Assembly: GCA_016290695.1 (NCBI GenBank)
Contig: JAEEUX010000102.1
Coordinates: 1-8,396 of the forward strand
Reading direction: 5' to 3'
DNA from: Oscillospiraceae bacterium
Lineage (GTDB): Bacteria > Bacillota > Clostridia > Oscillospirales > Oscillospiraceae
Length of the DNA: 8,396 nt
Shown: in pieces, positions 5,836 to 8,396 of the stretch
Numbering within the stretch: position 1 is the first letter of the stretch
Layout of the letters: the number at the start of each line of letters is the position of its first letter
Notes under the pieces: generated by a model
The model's database searches: none
Told to the model about the DNA's origin: nothing
What the model saw: the letters and a program-made list of their open reading frames with translations, nothing else
Position numbers and translations under genes: made by a program

Positions 5836-6993
5836 ATGAAAAATTTATGGATAACATTACCTGCTTATGCGCCGGACTATTCCGGGATCTGTTCCGCCTT
5901 CTTTGATCTCGGCGGAATAAGCGTTGTGCATGACGCATCGGGCTGCACGGGCAACTATACGGGCTATGACGAGCCGCGTTGGTTCGGCACAAAGTCCAAG
6001 GTATTCTGCTCCGGGCTCAGAGAGATAGACGCCGTTATGGGCAACGACGAGAAGCTTTTGGCGAACATAATAAGCGCGGGAGAGGACATAAGGCCCGCCG
6101 TTTATTCCGTGATAGGCAGCCCCGTACCCATGGTAATCGGTTCTGATATGAAGGGGATTGCGCGCGAGCTGGAGGCGCGGACCGGCGTTCCCTCCTTCGG
6201 CTTCGACACGAACGGGCTGCACCTTTATGACGAAGGGATTTCGGAGGCGCTTTGCGCGCTTATCAGACGCTTTACCGCGAAGCCCGAGAAAAGGATTTCC
6301 GAGGGAATAAACATTCTCGGCACGAACCCTCTCGATTTTGCAAATAACGGAAATGACCTTATGCTTGCGCAGTCTCTTGAAGAAAAGGGCTATAAAATCG
6401 TCGGCAAAATGATGATGGGCGCTTCGATAGAGCAGATAAAGGCTTTGGCCTCTGCGGAAATAAACCTCGTGGTTTCCGTTTCCGGCCTCGCCGCAGCAAA
6501 ACTCATGGAAGCCCGGTTCGGCATACCCTACGTCGCGGGAAATATCGTCGGCAATTCCGGCGAAGTTTTCGGTATGCTTGAGCAAACGCGCGCCGACGGG
6601 AGGAGCAGAGTAATAACGGACAAGGCGGAGGACGGGATTTTGATTATCGGAGAACAGGTCTTCGCAAACAGTCTGCGCCGAGCCATCAAAAACGCCTGCC
6701 CCGGCGCCGGAGTCACCGTTGCGCTCATGGCGGGCTGCCAAAAAACATTGCAGGGCGCGGGAGATGTTGCTCTTACGGACGAAGACTCCGTGCGCCGTCT
6801 CCTTTCCCGCGGAAAATTCCAAACGCTTATTGCCGACCCGCTTTTCGGAGAGCTGCCGGAGGCTGAAAAGCTGAAGCTTATTCCCCTCCCCCACGCGGCT
6901 CTGTCGAGCAAGCTGTATTGGGATTCGGCGCCGCATTTCATCGGCTGTGACGGCGAAAAAATAATCTCCGCCGCAATTGAAAGCGCCAAATGA
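5836..6993 (+). CDS. NifK-like nitrogenase component 1 beta-type subunit
   Basis: The 385-residue protein starts at the base after the upstream TAA (5833-5835). With only a weak GGTGA nearby it is probably translationally coupled, giving balanced subunits. C19 (GICSAFFDLGGISVVHD) and C37 (DASGCTGNY) align with NifK Cys70 and Cys95. The Cys153 position (SVIGSPVPMVIGSDMKGI, about 91-108) has Ser/Pro instead. C58 (VFCSGLREIDAVMG) is an additional Cys near the segment before the subunit's switch-like loop. The two component-1 subunits therefore offer five P-cluster-type cysteines, compatible with an asymmetric or smaller bridging cluster. It is shorter than NifK (over 450 residues) and lacks the NifK N-terminal extension. 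The C-terminus (ALSSKLYWDSAPHFIGCDGE) resembles the end of the oxidoreductase domain. It could equally be named NifE/NifN-like; function unknown. Confidence 0.87.
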   Translation: MKNLWITLPAYAPDYSGICSAFFDLGGISVVHDASGCTGNYTGYDEPRWFGTKSKVFCSGLREIDAVMGNDEKLLANIISAGEDIRPAVYSVIGSPVPMVIGSDMKGIARELEARTGVPSFGFDTNGLHLYDEGISEALCALIRRFTAKPEKRISEGINILGTNPLDFANNGNDLMLAQSLEEKGYKIVGKMMMGASIEQIKALASAEINLVVSVSGLAAAKLMEARFGIPYVAGNIVGNSGEVFGMLEQTRADGRSRVITDKAEDGILIIGEQVFANSLRRAIKNACPGAGVTVALMAGCQKTLQGAGDVALTDEDSVRRLLSRGKFQTLIADPLFGELPEAEKLKLIPLPHAALSSKLYWDSAPHFIGCDGEKIISAAIESAK

Positions 6994-7029
6994 TAACGCA
7001 TAATAAGCCCTTATATCACTCGCGGGCTA

Positions 7030-7058
7030 TTGACTTTCACGTTTGATTAGTCTATACT
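7030..7058 (+). promoter_or_regulatory. Sigma-70 promoter of the binding-protein gene
   Basis: TTGACT (7030-7035), a 17-base spacer and TATACT (7053-7058) give a near-consensus promoter with a predicted start near 7065. The binding-protein gene can therefore be transcribed independently of the nfl operon. The -10 lies inside operator-like site C. Confidence 0.75.
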
Positions 7059-7061
7059 AAC
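7046..7061. promoter_or_regulatory. Operator-like site C over the -10
   Basis: ATTAG-TCTATA-CTAAC fits GTTAG-N6-CTAAC with one mismatch, and T7048/A7060 satisfy T-N11-A. It covers the TATACT -10, so a bound protein would block RNA polymerase. An iron-dependent DtxR/IdeR-type box (TTAGGTTAG halves) is an alternative, since the minus strand here reads TAGGTTAG. Confidence 0.55.
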
Positions 7062-7066
7062 CTATA

Positions 7067-7082
7067 GTTAGGCGCATCTAAC
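7067..7082. promoter_or_regulatory. Operator-like site D, perfect motif
   Basis: GTTAG-GCGCAT-CTAAC has perfect 5-bp inverted arms. Its centre is 21 bp from that of site C, two helical turns, so two dimers could bind on the same DNA face, as LysR tetramers do. It lies just after the predicted transcription start. Confidence 0.6.
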
Positions 7083-7105
7083 TAAATCGAAAAAGAAAGC
7101 TTTTC

Positions 7106-7138
7106 CCGGCGCGGAGGCGAACAGCCTTGCAGCGCCGG
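7106..7138 (+). promoter_or_regulatory. GC-rich hairpin next to the ribosome site
   Basis: CCGGCGC (7106-7112) pairs with GCGCCGG (7132-7138). An inner stem GAGGC (7114-7118) with GCCTT (7124-7128) closes a GAACA loop. The structure ends four bases before AGGAGG (7143-7148) and could affect translation or mRNA stability. Its role is inferred. Confidence 0.4.
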
Positions 7139-7155
7139 ATTAAGGAGGAATTCAC

Positions 7156-8319
7156 ATGAAGAACGGAAAAACAATACTGGCTCTCGCCATGGTAATGATT
7201 ATGGCCGTCGGCCTGCTCGCCGGCTGCGGAAGCGGCGCGGCAAAGACAAACTCCACTGCGGAAACCGTACAGACCGCAGCGCCCGATACGTCCGTCCCCG
7301 AAGCCGAAGCCGAGGACAGCGGCACGCACACCGTCATTGACGACACGGGCCGCGAGGTCGAAGTACCGAACAGCCCCAAGCATATAGCCATCGGCTCCAT
7401 GGTAATGCCCAACATGGTCTACGCGCTTCAGGGAACGCTCGAAAACGTAATCTCCATCCCCCCTTCCGCTTATACGGGCTGGGAAATTTCTATGCTCAGA
7501 TACTTAGCGCCGGAAGTCAAGGATATTGACACAACAATGGTTGGCGATGATTTTTCCGTAAACATAGAAGCTCTCGCAAACGCCGGAGTCGACCTCGTTA
7601 TAAACTTCGATTCCGAAACCGACTCCGCTTCCCAGCTTGAGGCGCTCGGTATCCCCTGCGTGCTCATCAGCCGCGCGAAGGACATTGACACGCTCATGCA
7701 CATGATTGAGAAGATGGGCGAAGCGCTCAACTGCCAAGAGCGCACAGCCGAGGCTCTTGAATGGTATAAGGAAACAAACGCCTATTTCGACGCGAAGGCG
7801 GAGGAAATAGACGCGCTCAGCGAGGAGGAAAGACCGCGCGTGCTCCTCGTCCAAAAGGTCGAGTCTCTCACAATATACGGAAACGGCAACAACCCCTACA
7901 TAGCAAAGCTTGTCGGCGGCGAGCCCTATATGCTGCCGGTAGAAATAACCTCTCCGACGATGGAGGATATCATTAGCTTTAACCCGCAAATCATCTTCCT
8001 TAGCAATTTTGACGATTATCTCCCCGACGACCTTTATGAAAACCGTATGCCGGGGCAGGACTGGAGCGGCATAGACGCGGTTATAAACCGCAGGGTCTAC
8101 AAGGTTCCCGCCGGTCTTTACCGCTGGTCGCCTCCCATGACCTTTGAAAAGCCGCTTTATATGAAGTGGATAGCCGCGAAAATCCAGCCGGAGCTTTTCA
8201 GCGAGATAGACATGGAAAAGGAAATAGTCGATTTTTATAAATCCTTCTATGATTACGAGCTCTCCCAAGAGCAGCTCGACGAGATTTTCCGCGTAGAAGC
8301 GAACAAGAACAGCAAATAA
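7156..8319 (+). CDS. ABC transporter substrate-binding lipoprotein, iron-chelate/heme/cobalamin type
   Basis: The 387-residue lipoprotein starts at ATG 7156, 7 bases after a full AGGAGG. The signal peptide is KNGK, then a hydrophobic stretch (6-22) and lipobox LLAGC with lipidated C24. A Ser/Thr/Ala/Glu-rich linker (about 25-58) follows. The PF01497-type (BtuF/FepB/FhuD) fold begins at HTVIDDTGREVEVPNSPKHI (about 58-77). The block VDLVINFDSETDSASQLEALGIPCVLI in the first lobe, a long connecting helix and a second lobe with FNPQIIFLSNFDDYLPDDL are typical of the family. The ligand cannot be deduced; this family carries ferric siderophores, heme, corrinoids and also molybdate. The permease and ATPase should follow beyond the window. 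Shared operator-like sites with the lysR/nfl region suggest co-regulation with the nitrogenase-like reductase. Confidence 0.88.
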   Translation: MKNGKTILALAMVMIMAVGLLAGCGSGAAKTNSTAETVQTAAPDTSVPEAEAEDSGTHTVIDDTGREVEVPNSPKHIAIGSMVMPNMVYALQGTLENVISIPPSAYTGWEISMLRYLAPEVKDIDTTMVGDDFSVNIEALANAGVDLVINFDSETDSASQLEALGIPCVLISRAKDIDTLMHMIEKMGEALNCQERTAEALEWYKETNAYFDAKAEEIDALSEEERPRVLLVQKVESLTIYGNGNNPYIAKLVGGEPYMLPVEITSPTMEDIISFNPQIIFLSNFDDYLPDDLYENRMPGQDWSGIDAVINRRVYKVPAGLYRWSPPMTFEKPLYMKWIAAKIQPELFSEIDMEKEIVDFYKSFYDYELSQEQLDEIFRVEANKNSK

Positions 8320-8330
8320 GAAGGACTTTC

Positions 8331-8378
8331 ATGGGTACGAATATTTCGCAGCTAAAGACAGAGCGGCAGCGGCATTGA
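8331..8378 (+). other. Start of a following reading frame, stopped after 15 codons
   Basis: AAGGA (8321-8325) precedes ATG 8331, 11 bases after the binding-protein stop, exactly where a permease gene would begin. The frame encodes MGTNISQLKTERQRH and meets TGA at 8376-8378. Read one frame over, the last bases give ALIRCGLF, which would suit the approach to a first membrane helix. A frameshift, sequencing error, broken permease gene or tiny leader peptide are all possible. The window ends 18 bases later, so this cannot be settled. Confidence 0.3.
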
Positions 8379-8396
8379 TCCGGTGCGGGCTTTTCT

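Noticed and set aside
5857..6936. Minus-strand open frame of 359 codons under the NifK-like gene
   Set aside because: It is Arg/His-rich mirror sequence of a high-GC gene, with no recognisable domain; the plus strand encodes a clear component 1 subunit.
3813..6993. True nitrogen-fixation genes (nifHDK)
   Set aside because: Short divergent component 1 proteins, no Cys at the FeMo-co ligand position, a missing P-cluster Cys in the K-like subunit, and no nifEN or nifB in view.
7002..7031. Possible terminator after the NifK-like gene (AATAAGCCC with GGGCTATT)
   Set aside because: The stem has a bulge, lacks a U-tract and overlaps the -35 of the next promoter; too weak to call.
1..8396. CRISPR arrays, tRNA or rRNA genes, insertion sequences
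   Set aside because: No regularly spaced repeats, tRNA-like cloverleaf, rRNA sequence or transposase was seen on reading through; the only exact repeat noticed is the 18-bp pair around lysR.

Overview
The window looks like a strict anaerobe of the Firmicutes, most likely a Clostridia/Oscillospiraceae-type bacterium. The reasons are oxygen-sensitive enzyme families (a molybdopterin transhydroxylase-like pair and nitrogenase-like proteins), a Gram-positive-style lipoprotein signal, strong AGGAGG ribosome sites and U-tract terminators, with fairly high GC. The genus cannot be read from the sequence.

Left part (1-2530, + strand): the 3' portion of a molybdopterin oxidoreductase large subunit is followed one base later by an iron-sulfur small subunit with 12 cluster cysteines and a C-terminal beta-sandwich domain. 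This pairing is characteristic of pyrogallol-phloroglucinol transhydroxylase (AthL/AthS), so the region probably serves anaerobic polyphenol metabolism. A strong terminator closes the pair. A 77-residue orphan protein and a second, very strong terminator follow.

Middle (2530-6993): a LysR-type regulator (- strand) is divergent from a three-gene nitrogenase-like operon (+ strand): a NifH-like reductase, a NifD-like subunit (GTG start, overlapping nifH) and a NifK-like subunit that abuts it. There is no nifB, nifE or nifN in the window. By eye, the NifD-like protein lacks the FeMo-cofactor cysteine (NifD Cys275 position), while five of six P-cluster-type cysteines appear to remain. This is therefore a divergent nitrogenase-superfamily reductase of unknown substrate, not a nitrogen fixer.

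Right part (6994-8396): behind a good sigma-70 promoter lies a lipoprotein substrate-binding protein of the iron-siderophore/heme/cobalamin type. The start of a following reading frame is cut by the window end.

The main observation is that one operator-like motif, GTTAG-N6-CTAAC (at most one mismatch per site; it also fits the LysR T-N11-A rule), occurs four times: downstream of lysR, in the lysR/nfl divergent region, and twice, 21 bp apart, over the promoter of the binding-protein gene. This ties the reductase and the importer into one likely regulon. It suggests that the reductase works on, or is needed for, the imported compound, possibly a metal chelate or tetrapyrrole. Other unexplained structure includes a 15-bp stem in the nfl leader and a promoter that would read antisense through lysR.
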